Of a DNA stretch of 64,000 bases, positions 17,452 to 26,986 are shown in pieces (within the stretch, counting starts at the first letter, position 1; every line of letters starts with the position of its first letter). The stretch is taken from contig NZ_CP150235.1 of NCBI RefSeq assembly GCF_037974355.1, positions 5,332,001-5,396,000 on the forward strand, in the 5' to 3' direction. This DNA is from Paenibacillus sp. FSL R5-0517. Lineage in GTDB: Bacteria; Bacillota; Bacilli; Paenibacillales; Paenibacillaceae. The position numbers and the translations under genes were made by a program. Under the pieces are notes generated by a model, which was given only the letters and a program-made list of their open reading frames with translations, ran no database searches and was not told the DNA's origin.

Positions 17452-18042
17452 TTATAACAATCCGTTAATCTCCAAATGTGCTCTAAACATCTCGCTCGTT
17501 GAAGGCAAATCCTCAGCGTCCACCCATGTTTCATGGGCCCATAACCCAGCCTGTTTGAATGCTCGCGGACAATGAATAAAGCACTCTTCCACATCCACAA
17601 TGACAGCTGCACCTATGGTTTTACCACTCCATCCCATGCTCGCAATGAATTCTTCATCCTTGGTGATGGAAGCTGTACCATTGATACGCAGCACTTCATT
17701 CATTCCCGGAATCAGAAAGAGCATACCGATACCTGGGTCAGACAGAATGTTCAACAAGGAGTCTATCCTTCGATTGCCTGGGCGTTCTGGATAAACGAGT
17801 CGATATGTATCATACACTTTTACGAATCCTGCTCCATCGCCCCGTGGAGATACATCACTTTTACCATTATGATCGGACGTGGAGAGGAAAAATAATGGTG
17901 ACATGGATAAAAAATTCTGAACATGTGAATCCACAAATGAAATTGCCTTATTACGCACATGTTCATGCGGTTCACCCACCATGCCTTGCAGTTCCTCAGC
18001 ATCTGTAATCAACGTAATATCCAATGCCTGCTTTTCCAACAT
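17452..18042 (-). CDS. PPOX-class FMN-dependent flavoprotein (MSMEG_1061-like)
   Basis: A 196-residue protein of the pyridoxamine 5'-phosphate oxidase-like split-barrel fold. FFLSTSDHNGKSDVSPRGD (about 51-69) is the typical FMN-binding strand-loop, and LRINGTASIT and CFIHCPRAFKQAGLW match the MSMEG_1061-type flavoproteins. The substrate is unknown; family members reduce small molecules or cofactors. It lies 93 bases upstream of the alcohol dehydrogenase on the same strand, which suggests but does not prove co-transcription. Confidence 0.82.
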   Translation of the reverse strand: MLEKQALDITLITDAEELQGMVGEPHEHVRNKAISFVDSHVQNFLSMSPLFFLSTSDHNGKSDVSPRGDGAGFVKVYDTYRLVYPERPGNRRIDSLLNILSDPGIGMLFLIPGMNEVLRINGTASITKDEEFIASMGWSGKTIGAAVIVDVEECFIHCPRAFKQAGLWAHETWVDAEDLPSTSEMFRAHLEINGLL

Positions 18043-18142
18043 ATTAACCCCATTTCCTCAATTCATTGTGGTACTCTAGGACTTCACTCCATTATAACTG
18101 GCTCGGAAGTTCATTCCAATGCACACAAATATCAAGAAAGAC

Positions 18143-18176
18143 AAGAACACCCGCTCATGATTGGGCGGGTGTTCTT
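18143..18176 (-). terminator. Terminator of the gal operon
   Basis: Perfect 12-bp stem AAGAACACCCGC / GCGGGTGTTCTT with a 10-base loop. On the minus strand it is followed by TTGTCTTTCTTG, a moderate T-rich tail. Confidence 0.75.
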
Positions 18177-18200
18177 GGGTTATGTTAATTATGTTGATTC

Positions 18201-19799
18201 CTATTCCGTGTATCCCATGCTGCTTACAAAACGACGGAAAGCCTGGCGTCCTGCTTCATCATATTTGTAGACACCTGCATGTTCGAGAATCTCGGCAAAT
18301 TTCAAGCCGACTTCCTGCTGTACGATGGAAATGGCTTGTTCTTTGTCCAGGTTAGGCCCAAATCGTTCAACCAACTCTTCGGCCCAGCCCAGATGTTTGT
18401 TCAACACATGATCAGAAGCTTTGGCTGCTTCAGCAAGTTTGGCATCTCCAGCGAGAATATCCGCGATACTGTCCAGCTCTTCCTTCAAACGGCCCGGCAG
18501 GATGGCAAGTCCCATCACTTCGATCAGACCAATGTTTTCTTTCTTCAGATGGTGCATTTCACGGTGAGGATGGAAAATCCCTTCAGGATGCACATCATTT
18601 GTGCGATTGTTACGCAAGACGAGATCCATCTCGTAGCCACCGTCTGCACTGCGGCGAACGATTGGTGTTACCGTATTGTGTGGTACCTGTTCACCGTCTA
18701 CTTCACTGAATGCTTCGATATCCACAGCCGAATCACTGTAAACCTTCCACGCTTCATATACAGCGTTACCGGCTTCAAGCAGCTCTGCAGGATCGTGTGA
18801 AGCCAGACGCATGACGGACATTGGCCATTTCACAAGACTCAAAGTAAGTCCAGGTGCATCCGCATGGCGGAAGACTGCCTCTGGCTGTGCATTTTGAATG
18901 GCAAACGTATGACGTCCGCCCTGGAAATGGTCATGTGTCAGGATAGAACCGCCAACGATCGGTAGATCTGCATTAGACCCGATAAAGTAATGCGGGTACT
19001 CCCCAACAAAAGCAAGCAGCCTGCGCAGCGTATCTTTGGTCAGTTTCATCGGCACATGGTCATGATGGAAAATGATACAGTGCTCGTTGTAGTACACATA
19101 TGGCGAGTACTGGAACAACCAAGGCTCGTTGTTAAGCTCCAGCGGAATGACTCTCAAATTCTGACGGGCTGGGTGATTTACTCGACCCGCATAGCCTACA
19201 TTTTCACGACACAGTTGGCATTTTGGATATACCGGTGGCGGAAGCAATTTCGCCATGGCAATTTCCTTCGGGCTTTTCTCCGGCTTTGAGAGGTTAATGG
19301 TAATCTCCATCTCCCCATAAGCCGTATCCTGCGTCCAATAGACGTTCTTCGAGATGCGATCCATCCGAATGTAGTTGGAGTTAATCGACAAGTCATAAAA
19401 TTGAGATGTCGCCGCCTCAATGCCTTCCGTCTGCTCGGTGTGGCGGAATGCGCGTACCACTTCCGATGGGCGTGCCATCAAATGACCCATGATTTTGGCA
19501 TCCAGCAAATCACGGAACGTATCGCTATTTTCAGGAATGAGTCCAATGGTAAATCCATAATCGATCAACGTATCCAGCATCGCCTGTGGACCATCGGGCA
19601 CTGTTGTGTCCAACTCGCCGGCATAAGGCTCCGAGAATCCGAATTGTTCCAGCAAGAGGTTGCGGCTGTAATCCCAATCCGCTTCCTCAATTAATTGTTT
19701 CTGCAAGGCAAATGCAACCAGACGTTCAATGGCATGCAGTGCTTCCTGCTGCTCCGGTGTCCGCTCTGTGGCACCTGCTGCAATATGAGTCTGTGACAT
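18201..19799 (-). CDS. galT: UDP-glucose--hexose-1-phosphate uridylyltransferase (Firmicutes class)
   Basis: Leloir pathway enzyme that exchanges galactose 1-phosphate with UDP-glucose. At 532 residues it is the long class II GalT of Firmicutes rather than the roughly 350-residue E. coli type. The active region is SILTHDHFQGGRHTF, with its histidines; YVYYNEHCIIFHHDHVPM and VPHNTVTPIVRR are also conserved. It is the last gene of the galK-galE-galT minus-strand operon, 14 bases after galE, followed by a terminator. Confidence 0.95.
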   Translation of the reverse strand: MSQTHIAAGATERTPEQQEALHAIERLVAFALQKQLIEEADWDYSRNLLLEQFGFSEPYAGELDTTVPDGPQAMLDTLIDYGFTIGLIPENSDTFRDLLDAKIMGHLMARPSEVVRAFRHTEQTEGIEAATSQFYDLSINSNYIRMDRISKNVYWTQDTAYGEMEITINLSKPEKSPKEIAMAKLLPPPVYPKCQLCRENVGYAGRVNHPARQNLRVIPLELNNEPWLFQYSPYVYYNEHCIIFHHDHVPMKLTKDTLRRLLAFVGEYPHYFIGSNADLPIVGGSILTHDHFQGGRHTFAIQNAQPEAVFRHADAPGLTLSLVKWPMSVMRLASHDPAELLEAGNAVYEAWKVYSDSAVDIEAFSEVDGEQVPHNTVTPIVRRSADGGYEMDLVLRNNRTNDVHPEGIFHPHREMHHLKKENIGLIEVMGLAILPGRLKEELDSIADILAGDAKLAEAAKASDHVLNKHLGWAEELVERFGPNLDKEQAISIVQQEVGLKFAEILEHAGVYKYDEAGRQAFRRFVSSMGYTE

Positions 19800-19813
19800 A
19801 AGGTGTTCGCCTC

Positions 19814-20803
19814 CTAGTTTTTTCCGTAGCCGTCAGGACGTGATTGGTGCCAGCTCCAAGCGCTTTGAATGACATCTTCCAGATTGGTCCATTTTGGATT
19901 CCAGCCCAGAACGGATCTCGCTTTTGCAGATGAAGCTACTAGCACTGCCGGGTCACCCGCACGACGTGGTTCCTGTACCACCGGGATATCGAGGCCGGTC
20001 ACTTTTTTAGCTGTTTCGATCACTTGTTTTACCGAGAATCCTGTGCCGTTACCCAGGTTAAACACGTTACTGTTCTCACCTTTACGCAGGTAATCCACTG
20101 CACGCAGATGTGCATCAGCCAAGTCGCTCACGTGGATGTAGTCACGGATACATGTTCCATCTTCGGTTGCATAGTCGTCACCAAATACTGCGATATGCGA
20201 GCGTTGTTTCAAAGCCGTTTGCAGTACGAGGGGGATCAGGTGACTCTCTGGCTGGTGATCTTCACCAATTTTGCCGCTCTCATGCGCACCGGCTGCATTG
20301 AAGTAACGCAGGGAAACGTACTTGATATCCTGAACTTTATCGAACCATGACATCATGCGTTCCATCATCAGTTTCGTTTCACCATATACGTTGGTCGGCT
20401 CTGTACGATCGCTTTCTTCGATTGGCACTTTCTCAGGCTCACCGTAGGTCGCTGCCGTGGAAGAGAAGACGATGCGACGTACATTTGCTGCATTCATCGC
20501 TTCCAACAGACACAGTGTACCAAACACGTTGTTGTCATAATATTTAACCGGGTCTTTCATACTTTCGCCTACGAGTGAGTTGGCTGCGAAGTGAATAACC
20601 GCATCAATTGAATTTTCAGCGAATAGCTTCGCCAGAATTTCTTTGTCACGAAGATCTCCTTCATACAATTTACCGCCCAGCAGCGCCTCACGATGCCCTG
20701 TCTGCAAGTTATCCAGTACGACAACCTCTTCTCCACGTTCCAACAAAGCCGCTACCGTATGAGATCCAATATACCCTGCTCCACCTGTCACCAAAATTGC
20801 CAT
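19814..20803 (-). CDS. galE: UDP-glucose 4-epimerase
   Basis: Interconverts UDP-galactose and UDP-glucose. The 329-residue SDR-type protein has the NAD-binding motif GGAGYIGSHT (residues 6-15), FSSTAATYGEPEKVP with the catalytic serine/threonine region, and the YxxxK pair in YGETKLMME. The ATG lies one base after the galK stop, so translation is tightly coupled. It also provides UDP-galactose for glycan synthesis. Confidence 0.97.
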   Translation of the reverse strand: MAILVTGGAGYIGSHTVAALLERGEEVVVLDNLQTGHREALLGGKLYEGDLRDKEILAKLFAENSIDAVIHFAANSLVGESMKDPVKYYDNNVFGTLCLLEAMNAANVRRIVFSSTAATYGEPEKVPIEESDRTEPTNVYGETKLMMERMMSWFDKVQDIKYVSLRYFNAAGAHESGKIGEDHQPESHLIPLVLQTALKQRSHIAVFGDDYATEDGTCIRDYIHVSDLADAHLRAVDYLRKGENSNVFNLGNGTGFSVKQVIETAKKVTGLDIPVVQEPRRAGDPAVLVASSAKARSVLGWNPKWTNLEDVIQSAWSWHQSRPDGYGKN

Positions 20804-20804
20804 T

Positions 20805-21986
20805 TTACTTCGCCTCCTTCAATTCTTTAACACCGTCACCTACGCCGCATACATAAAAATCACCTTTGAGAGTGGTACGTGCTTCATATGCAGCGCCCAC
20901 TTCGCTTACAAAACGCTCGACAACATTTTCATGCACCAGCGATACGGTGCAACCGCCAAATCCTGCGCCAGTCATTCGGGCACCAAGTGTGCCAGGAATA
21001 CGCTGAGCTTCTTCAACCATAACATCCAGCTCATCACAGCTTACTTCGTACAAGTCGCGAAGCGATTCATGAGAAGCGTTCATCAATTGGCCGAAGGTTT
21101 CCAGATCATTACGCTGCAATGCTTCGACTGATGCGAGCACACGCGCGTTCTCTTCCACAACATGTTGTGCACGCTGTCTAACTTTCTCATCCTTGATCTG
21201 ATCCTGTAGTGTTACGAACTGCTCTGGCGTCAATTGAGCCAGGTAATTCAGTGCAGGCAGCTGTTCCTTCAAGATGGCAAGTGCCTGCTCGCATTGGGAG
21301 CGACGTTCATTGTACGCCGAATCCACCAGCCCGCGGCGTTTGTTTGTGTTCCCGATGACCAATTTGTAAGAGCCTGTACGGAAAGGAACCTTTTCGTACT
21401 CCAGTGTGTCACACATCAGCAGAATCGCGTGATCCTGCGCACCATTTGCAACTGCGAACTGATCCATGATTCCACAGTTGACGCCTACGAACTCATTTTC
21501 GGCTTTCTGGGACAGAAGTGCCAGTTGAACCGTATCAATATCCGACACGCCCTCCAGAGACTGAATCGCGAATCCGGTAAGTACCTCCAGAGATGCAGAT
21601 GATGAAAGTCCTGCCCCGTTCGGAATCTCCCCGTGGTACAGGAAGTCGTACCCTTTCGTTACATTCACGCCTTTGCCTTGTAATTCCACCATGACACCAA
21701 CAGGATAGTCGGTCCATTCACCCGTTTTCTCCTTACCAATAGTGGAAGTATCCAGTGCTCCTTCATAAGACATGTTCGTGGAAGCCAGTTGCAACTTGTT
21801 GTCCTGACGCTCACGGATTATTAATGTTGTTCCAAATTCAAGTGCTGCCGGAAGCACGTATCCACCATTATAGTCAATGTGCTCACCGATCAGATTCACA
21901 CGACCAGGGGCATGAAATACACGGATGTCCGCTCCACTCTCTCCGTACTTCTCAATAAACTTTTGTTTCAATTCAGTTACGTTCAC
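20805..21986 (-). CDS. galK: Galactokinase
   Basis: Phosphorylates galactose at C1 with ATP, the first step of the Leloir pathway. The 393-residue GHMP kinase has the galactokinase signature GRVNLIGEHIDYNGGYVLP (about 28-46), the ATP-binding loop PNGAGLSSSASLE, and the C-terminal GARMTGAGFGGCTVSLV. The start is GTG at 21986 with GAGGTGC upstream. It is the first gene of the operon and diverges from the AraC-type regulator. Confidence 0.96.
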   Translation of the reverse strand: MNVTELKQKFIEKYGESGADIRVFHAPGRVNLIGEHIDYNGGYVLPAALEFGTTLIIRERQDNKLQLASTNMSYEGALDTSTIGKEKTGEWTDYPVGVMVELQGKGVNVTKGYDFLYHGEIPNGAGLSSSASLEVLTGFAIQSLEGVSDIDTVQLALLSQKAENEFVGVNCGIMDQFAVANGAQDHAILLMCDTLEYEKVPFRTGSYKLVIGNTNKRRGLVDSAYNERRSQCEQALAILKEQLPALNYLAQLTPEQFVTLQDQIKDEKVRQRAQHVVEENARVLASVEALQRNDLETFGQLMNASHESLRDLYEVSCDELDVMVEEAQRIPGTLGARMTGAGFGGCTVSLVHENVVERFVSEVGAAYEARTTLKGDFYVCGVGDGVKELKEAK

Positions 21987-22139
21987 TGCTTCTGCACCTC
22001 GCCTCGTTGTTGTGGTTTTCTTAATGTTATTATATAAGAAAGCGGTACCTCATGTAATGCAACCATGTGTGTTTCATATGGATAAATGTGACCTTAAAGC
22101 GTATAATGATCAGAGCATCCCGGAAAGAAGGAAACAACT
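21987..22139. promoter_or_regulatory. Divergent galK / araC-type regulator intergenic region
   Basis: A shared 153-base region holds promoters in both directions. On the plus strand TATAAT precedes the regulator with a weak TGGATA 17 bases ahead of it. On the minus strand a TATAAT-type box sits in CTTATATAATAAC ahead of galK, with no good -35, which would fit activator dependence. A partial cre-like AAGAAAGCGGTACCTC lies between them. Operator sites of the AraC-type protein were not identified. Confidence 0.4.
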
Positions 22140-23114
22140 ATGGCAGATCAATCCAACGCCAAGAAAGACCCGCTTGCATCTTCAATAGAAAGAATACAGG
22201 AATCACCTTCCGGTAAAAGTGGAGCACTCAGTTATTCGGTTGCCTCCAATCCAGTCTATTATGAGCAAGGCGCACTGCATGTCCTGTTTGCCGGAGCAAG
22301 TCAGACCCTTCCGGGTCACGCCCTCGGCCCTAAATTGTTTGATTATTATCTGCTGCATTATGTAGAAAAAGGGGCGGGTACGTTCCGTACCGAACTGCAC
22401 ACCTACGAATTATCCGCAGGTGATTGTTTCCTCATTCACCCCGGGCAGCTGGTGAGCTACCAGTCACATGCCCGTAACCCATGGCAATACCGCTGGATCG
22501 CCTTTACCGGCAGCCAGGCTGCCCAGCATGCCGAGGAGGCAGGATTCCGCCCGGAGAAGTCCGTTTTTCATGCCGGACCTTCCTGTGGAATATCCGATTG
22601 GTTATCCGTGATGCAGGATGCTTTTGCCGAGCGCAAAGAAAGCTCCCATTTCACATCACTGGGTACGTTATATATGATTCTAGCCGAAGCACAGAATCAC
22701 CTTTCGCAGGGTCAAACCTTAATTCCAGGTGAATCCTCCATCCGACGTACGGTGAAACAAATGATTCAATATATGTCCACCCAGTATGCCTATCCTGTCT
22801 CCATTGAACAAATGTCTGCGAGTCTCGGGTATAATCGTGCGTATCTTTCCCGTATTTTCAAACAGGAAACCGGACTTTCGCCAGTCACTTATCTGCTAAA
22901 ACTGCGGATCGACAAGTCGCGCCAACTCCTAAGAGAACGCCCGGATCTGTCCATCGAACAGGTATCTGCATCGGTCGGACTGCCAGACGCGCTGTATTTC
23001 TCCAAACAGTTCAAACGATTCCACGGTGAAGCGCCCAGCTTGTATCGAGAGAAAATCCTCTCGCGTCCACGACATCAGGGGTTACAGAAGAATGCTCAAC
23101 CTAACAAACGGTGA
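22140..23114 (+). CDS. AraC-family transcriptional regulator, probably of the gal operon
   Basis: A 324-residue protein with an N-terminal cupin sugar-sensing domain (about residues 45-190; LHTYELSAGDCFLIHPGQLVSYQ) and two C-terminal helix-turn-helix motifs (about 225-310), the first in SIEQMSASLGYNRAYLSRIFK and the second in VSASVGLPDALYFSKQFKRFHG. Its position, head to head with galK, suggests it activates galK-galE-galT in response to galactose, but this is inference from context only. AraC-type proteins are very numerous in Paenibacillus. Confidence 0.88.
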   Translation: MADQSNAKKDPLASSIERIQESPSGKSGALSYSVASNPVYYEQGALHVLFAGASQTLPGHALGPKLFDYYLLHYVEKGAGTFRTELHTYELSAGDCFLIHPGQLVSYQSHARNPWQYRWIAFTGSQAAQHAEEAGFRPEKSVFHAGPSCGISDWLSVMQDAFAERKESSHFTSLGTLYMILAEAQNHLSQGQTLIPGESSIRRTVKQMIQYMSTQYAYPVSIEQMSASLGYNRAYLSRIFKQETGLSPVTYLLKLRIDKSRQLLRERPDLSIEQVSASVGLPDALYFSKQFKRFHGEAPSLYREKILSRPRHQGLQKNAQPNKR

Positions 23115-23144
23115 TCAACATAATGGACCAAGAATCATATACGA

Positions 23145-23188
23145 CAAAAAAGGTGCATTCCGCCATTATGGCTAAGATGCACCTTTTG
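23145..23188. terminator. Bidirectional terminator between the AraC-type gene and the aldo-keto reductase gene
   Basis: AAAAAAGGTGCA pairs with TGCACCTTTT (23178-23187) over a loop that itself contains GCCATTATGGC. It serves the convergent genes on both sides. Confidence 0.85.
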
Positions 23189-23196
23189 CACGTTAA

Positions 23197-24204
23197 TTAT
23201 TTGTCATCAGACTTGGGTGACAGAATGGACTCAATCCGTTCCAATTCCTCTGTAGAGAAATCCAATTGGCTGAGTGCAGCCACATTCTCTTCAATCTGGG
23301 AAGGACGGCTTGCGCCAATCAGCGCAGATGTTACCCTGCCATTACGTAGAACCCATGAAAGTGCAAATTGGGCCAAGCTCTGACCACGGGCTGCTGCAAT
23401 CTGGTTGAGCGCACGCACTTTGCGGAGCGTCTCCGGAGAGATATTGCTCTCATTCAGGAATACCGACGGTCCTTTGGCACGTGAGTCTTCCGGGATACCA
23501 TTCAAGTATTTGTTCGTAAGTACACCTTGTGCCAGTGGACAGAATGCAATACTGCCTGTTCCATATTCATCCAGCACGTCCTGCAAACCATCTTCAATCC
23601 AGCGATCCAGCATCGAGTACTTTGGTTGATGGATCAACAGCGGCGTACCCAAACTTTTGAGAATCTCAGCGGCCTCTCTCGTCTGGTCTGCGGGATAGTT
23701 GGAGATTCCTACATAGAGGGCTTTACCCGAGCGAACAATATGATCCAGTGCCATCATCGTTTCTTCCAAAGGCGTTTCGGGATCATAACGGTGGGAATAG
23801 AAAATATCCACGTAATCCAGGCCCATACGCTTCAAGCTCTGATTCAGACTGGATACCAGGTTTTTGCGTGAGCCCCACTCGCCATACGGGCCGGGCCACA
23901 TATAATATCCTGCTTTGGTGGAGATCACCAGTTCATCCCGATAAGGTTTCAGATCCTGGGCAAGCACCTGTCCAAACAACTGTTCTGCCGAACCTGCCGG
24001 TGGACCATAATTGTTGGCAAGGTCAAAATGGGTAATACCCAGATCAAATGATCGGGTGATCATATTTCGTCCATTCTCAGCGTTATTGATACCGCCAAAA
24101 TTATGCCACAGTCCCAGTGAAATCGCTGGCAGTTTCAACCCTGAACGTCCAACGCGGTTGTATTTCATCGTTTCATAGCGAGTATCGCTTGCTACGTAGA
24201 CCAT
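23197..24204 (-). CDS. Aldo/keto reductase, YghZ/L-glyceraldehyde 3-phosphate reductase type
   Basis: NADPH-dependent aldo/keto reductase of about 335 residues. The catalytic tetrad is visible: Asp and Tyr in FDLANNYGPP, Lys in VISTKAGY, and His in DIFYSHRYDPETPLEE. The loop WPGPYGEWGSRKNL is typical of the YghZ (Gpr) subgroup, which detoxifies L-glyceraldehyde 3-phosphate and methylglyoxal. ATG 24204 is chosen from two adjacent ATGs (24207, 24204) because GAAGGGA is then 7 bases upstream; the longer frame to 24252 has no support. The physiological substrate is inferred from the family. Confidence 0.88.
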   Translation of the reverse strand: MVYVASDTRYETMKYNRVGRSGLKLPAISLGLWHNFGGINNAENGRNMITRSFDLGITHFDLANNYGPPAGSAEQLFGQVLAQDLKPYRDELVISTKAGYYMWPGPYGEWGSRKNLVSSLNQSLKRMGLDYVDIFYSHRYDPETPLEETMMALDHIVRSGKALYVGISNYPADQTREAAEILKSLGTPLLIHQPKYSMLDRWIEDGLQDVLDEYGTGSIAFCPLAQGVLTNKYLNGIPEDSRAKGPSVFLNESNISPETLRKVRALNQIAAARGQSLAQFALSWVLRNGRVTSALIGASRPSQIEENVAALSQLDFSTEELERIESILSPKSDDK

Positions 24205-24281
24205 CATGAATCCCTTCTTTCCCCAGGTTCCGCCTCCTGATCCGGTCAACACCGGAGAATGCGGTTATTCAGTCCATACGT

Positions 24282-25022
24282 TTAACCAAGAAGCTGGTCC
24301 ACATCATTCATTACCTCACCAATCGGCTCTGTAATCAGCAAATCCGCCCTGCTGTCGTAAGCGGTAGGTGTAGCATTGAGCAGAACGGTATGTTTTCCCT
24401 GAAAATACGTAATTAACTGGGCTGCTGGATATACCGTTAGTGACGTGCCGCCCACGAGTAACAGGTCTGCGGAAGACAATGCATCAATAGAGCGATACAA
24501 TGTTGTCTGATCCAGCTCCTCCTCGTACAGCACCACATCCGGCTTGATCACACCACCGCATGCGGTACAGCGAGGTACGATATCTTGGGATTGTATAATA
24601 TCATTCAGTGCATAAAACTGCTTGCAATCCATACAGGCATTACGATGAATTGAGCCGTGTAGCTCCAGGACATTGCTGCTGCCTGCCTTCTGATGCAATC
24701 CATCGATATTTTGCGTGATCACTGCCTCAAGTTTTCCCTCCTGCTCCAGACGGGCTAACAGTCGATGGCACCCATTAGGCTCCGCATCTGGATGAAGCAT
24801 TTTGCCTCGATAAAAATCATAAAAAATATTGGCATGCTGATCAAAAAAATGCCGGCTTAACAACTCTTCCGGTGGATAAGGGGAATGCTGTTCCGTCTGA
24901 TACAGACCCGCAGCCGAACGGAAGTCGGGAATCCCGCTTTCCGTTGAAGTCCCGGCCCCTCCGAAAAAAACAATACGGGAGCTTTCCTGAATCCAGGCAG
25001 CCAGTTGTTCTGTTGCGTTCAT
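24282..25022 (-). CDS. NAD-dependent protein deacylase, Sir2 family
   Basis: Removes acyl groups from lysines using NAD (246 residues). Visible features are the NAD-binding GAGTSTESGIPDFRS (about 22-36), TQNIDGLHQKAGS, the catalytic histidine in LELHGSIH, and the four zinc cysteines in CMDCKQFY and CTACGGVIKPD. ATG 25022 follows AAGGAGGAGAGG directly; the longer frame to 25097 has no site. A 271-base gap upstream holds no gene. It may follow from the HAD gene, but no terminator or clear promoter is seen between them. Confidence 0.93.
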   Translation of the reverse strand: MNATEQLAAWIQESSRIVFFGGAGTSTESGIPDFRSAAGLYQTEQHSPYPPEELLSRHFFDQHANIFYDFYRGKMLHPDAEPNGCHRLLARLEQEGKLEAVITQNIDGLHQKAGSSNVLELHGSIHRNACMDCKQFYALNDIIQSQDIVPRCTACGGVIKPDVVLYEEELDQTTLYRSIDALSSADLLLVGGTSLTVYPAAQLITYFQGKHTVLLNATPTAYDSRADLLITEPIGEVMNDVDQLLG

Positions 25023-25293
25023 CCTCTCTCCTCCTTTTATATACAATATAAATTGAACTAAAGAATATTTACACTGACCACTCCGATGACAGAACAACCT
25101 TCCGATCGCTGTTATCCCCAGATTTTTTGATTCCTTCTATGAAGGGTAAATCCGTGGATAGCATATGCTTCCGATTAGCTTTCTTTTAAAAAGCTTTTAG
25201 ACGAACGTTCCACTTCTTCAGGTTATTTCTGCCTTCTCCGCTTCGTGTAAATGTTTAAATCAATTCATATCGTTCAAGCAGTTAAATGGTGAC

Positions 25294-26061
25294 TTATATA
25301 ATCACACTTAGCTCACTATAATGGCGAATAATGGCATGGGCATCAACCAGGTGTGATCCTTGATCTAACTGCGGACAGTAACCCAGCGTATAGAATACCT
25401 CTGCATGCCGTCCCATCTGCATATCCCCATTACTGTCTCCAATGACAACGGCCATCGCAGGATCGATATGTAATTCCCGGCAAGCCAAAAGTGCTGCTTC
25501 TCCATCCGGTTTGCCCTGGGTCACCCGATCACAGCCTACAATGGATGTAAAAAAGGAGCGGATTCCCATCCAATCCAGATGTGTCTCTGCTGCAGCTGTA
25601 CTGTCTGAAGTAACAACCGCCAGAGGTATGTCCGCTGCCTGGCAACTCTGCAAGAAATCCAGCAATCCTGGCATCGGTTCAGCCGATTTGCGCTCTCGTA
25701 CCGATCTCATGGCTACACTTGAGAATTGCCGTATCGTTGTGATCGCTTCATTCCATGGCATGCCTGCTGCATATAGCTGCCCGGCAAGCAATCCCGTGCA
25801 CTCATCCACAGTTGCAATCGCGAGGGGACCTTGCGGATCATAACCGACAATATGCCCCTCTGCATTATGGGTGGTGCCCAGAACGTGCTCCAGTTCAACC
25901 GTAAATGAAGCACCAAGTTCGTTCATACGTGATTGTAACTGATTCAGTAACGTCTCTGCCCACGGCCCCCATAACTGGAGGAATTCCAGCAGTGTTCCAT
26001 CTTTATCGAACAGGATACCTTTACATGGGATCTGCGCTCCATTCACTTGAAGCATGGCCAT
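25294..26061 (-). CDS. HAD-superfamily hydrolase, phosphoglycolate phosphatase-like
   Basis: Cytosolic phosphatase of 255 residues. HAD motif I is LFDKDGTLLEF (about 17-27) with the nucleophile Asp, motif II is AVVTSDST, motif III is the lysine in GKPDGEAAL, and motif IV is VVIGDSNGDMQMG. A helical C1 cap lies between motifs I and II (about 30-150). The substrate is unknown. Start ATG 26061 is supported by GGAGGTGA 5 bases upstream, so the longer frame from 26079 is rejected. Confidence 0.85.
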   Translation of the reverse strand: MAMLQVNGAQIPCKGILFDKDGTLLEFLQLWGPWAETLLNQLQSRMNELGASFTVELEHVLGTTHNAEGHIVGYDPQGPLAIATVDECTGLLAGQLYAAGMPWNEAITTIRQFSSVAMRSVRERKSAEPMPGLLDFLQSCQAADIPLAVVTSDSTAAAETHLDWMGIRSFFTSIVGCDRVTQGKPDGEAALLACRELHIDPAMAVVIGDSNGDMQMGRHAEVFYTLGYCPQLDQGSHLVDAHAIIRHYSELSVII

Positions 26062-26128
26062 CCGTATCACCTCCATCAAGTTATGCTATAAATGCATACA
26101 GTCCTTAATACAGACAGATTAATCTAGA

Positions 26129-26893
26129 TCACTTAATGGTACTTAACCAACCCAGGACTGTCTTGACGGTCTGATTCAGCTGTTCTTCTCCACTCACTTC
26201 CGGCTTGCCATCCCCTTTTTGATGACCATAATCACCAAACTGGGCGTGGTTTCCACCTTCAATGGTGTAATATACTGTATCTTCCGGAAGATACATCCGT
26301 CCACTCTGATACTTCGTAGCATTCACGACCTCATCTTTGGTACCCAGAATAGATAAAGCAGGTATTCCGAGTGACTTTACGCTTCCTTTTTCATCCGGGT
26401 AAGATGCCAGGAAGAAGATGCCCTGTAGTGCATCAGGATGCGATGCTACATAACGTGCAGCCATGGACCCACCAAGAGAATGCCCACCCATGACGAATTG
26501 TTCATCTGGATATGCGGCCAGAATCTCATCTGCCAGGTTTGGCTTGAGCACTGCCAGATTAACTGGCATCTTGGCAATAATCGTGTGATGACCGGCAGCA
26601 GCCAGCTCATGGGCAAGTGGTGCATAACTTTCCGGTTTTACCAGTCCGCCGGGGTAGAAAAGAACACTCTTACCCGCCGGTTTGTCTGGCGCAAAATCAA
26701 TCCAGTTCTCTTGTTCGCTCACCGTCACCTGATTGACTGTTTCCATGGCCGTTTGAGCTGTTTCCTGTGGACCGTATGGTGTGAATAATTTCCACGCAAC
26801 AAATCCACATCCAATAACAATGAGCGCCAGAAGTACGAGCAGGAATTTCCCGATGCCCCTCTTCTTGCGCCCTGTATTATACCGATTTCTCAA
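26129..26893 (-). CDS. Membrane-anchored alpha/beta hydrolase
   Basis: A 254-residue protein with a basic N-terminus and one membrane anchor (about residues 14-34, IGKFLLVLLALIVIGCGFVA), then an extracytoplasmic alpha/beta hydrolase domain. The nucleophile elbow is MGGHSLGGSMAARYVASH, the acid is probably the Asp in LGTKDEVVN, and the histidine is in IEGGNHAQFGDYG. GGNHAQFG is characteristic of the small alpha/beta hydrolase group of Bacillales. The start is TTG at 26893 with AAAGGTGA 6 bases upstream. The substrate is unknown. Confidence 0.82.
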   Translation of the reverse strand: MRNRYNTGRKKRGIGKFLLVLLALIVIGCGFVAWKLFTPYGPQETAQTAMETVNQVTVSEQENWIDFAPDKPAGKSVLFYPGGLVKPESYAPLAHELAAAGHHTIIAKMPVNLAVLKPNLADEILAAYPDEQFVMGGHSLGGSMAARYVASHPDALQGIFFLASYPDEKGSVKSLGIPALSILGTKDEVVNATKYQSGRMYLPEDTVYYTIEGGNHAQFGDYGHQKGDGKPEVSGEEQLNQTVKTVLGWLSTIK

Positions 26894-26986
26894 CGTTAAT
26901 CACCTTTCTTCACTTCCGCAGGTGCCGCGGCTCACAGAATTGGGAGCCTTCGTTAATCAGGCTCCCCTCTCCGGATTAAAAAAATA

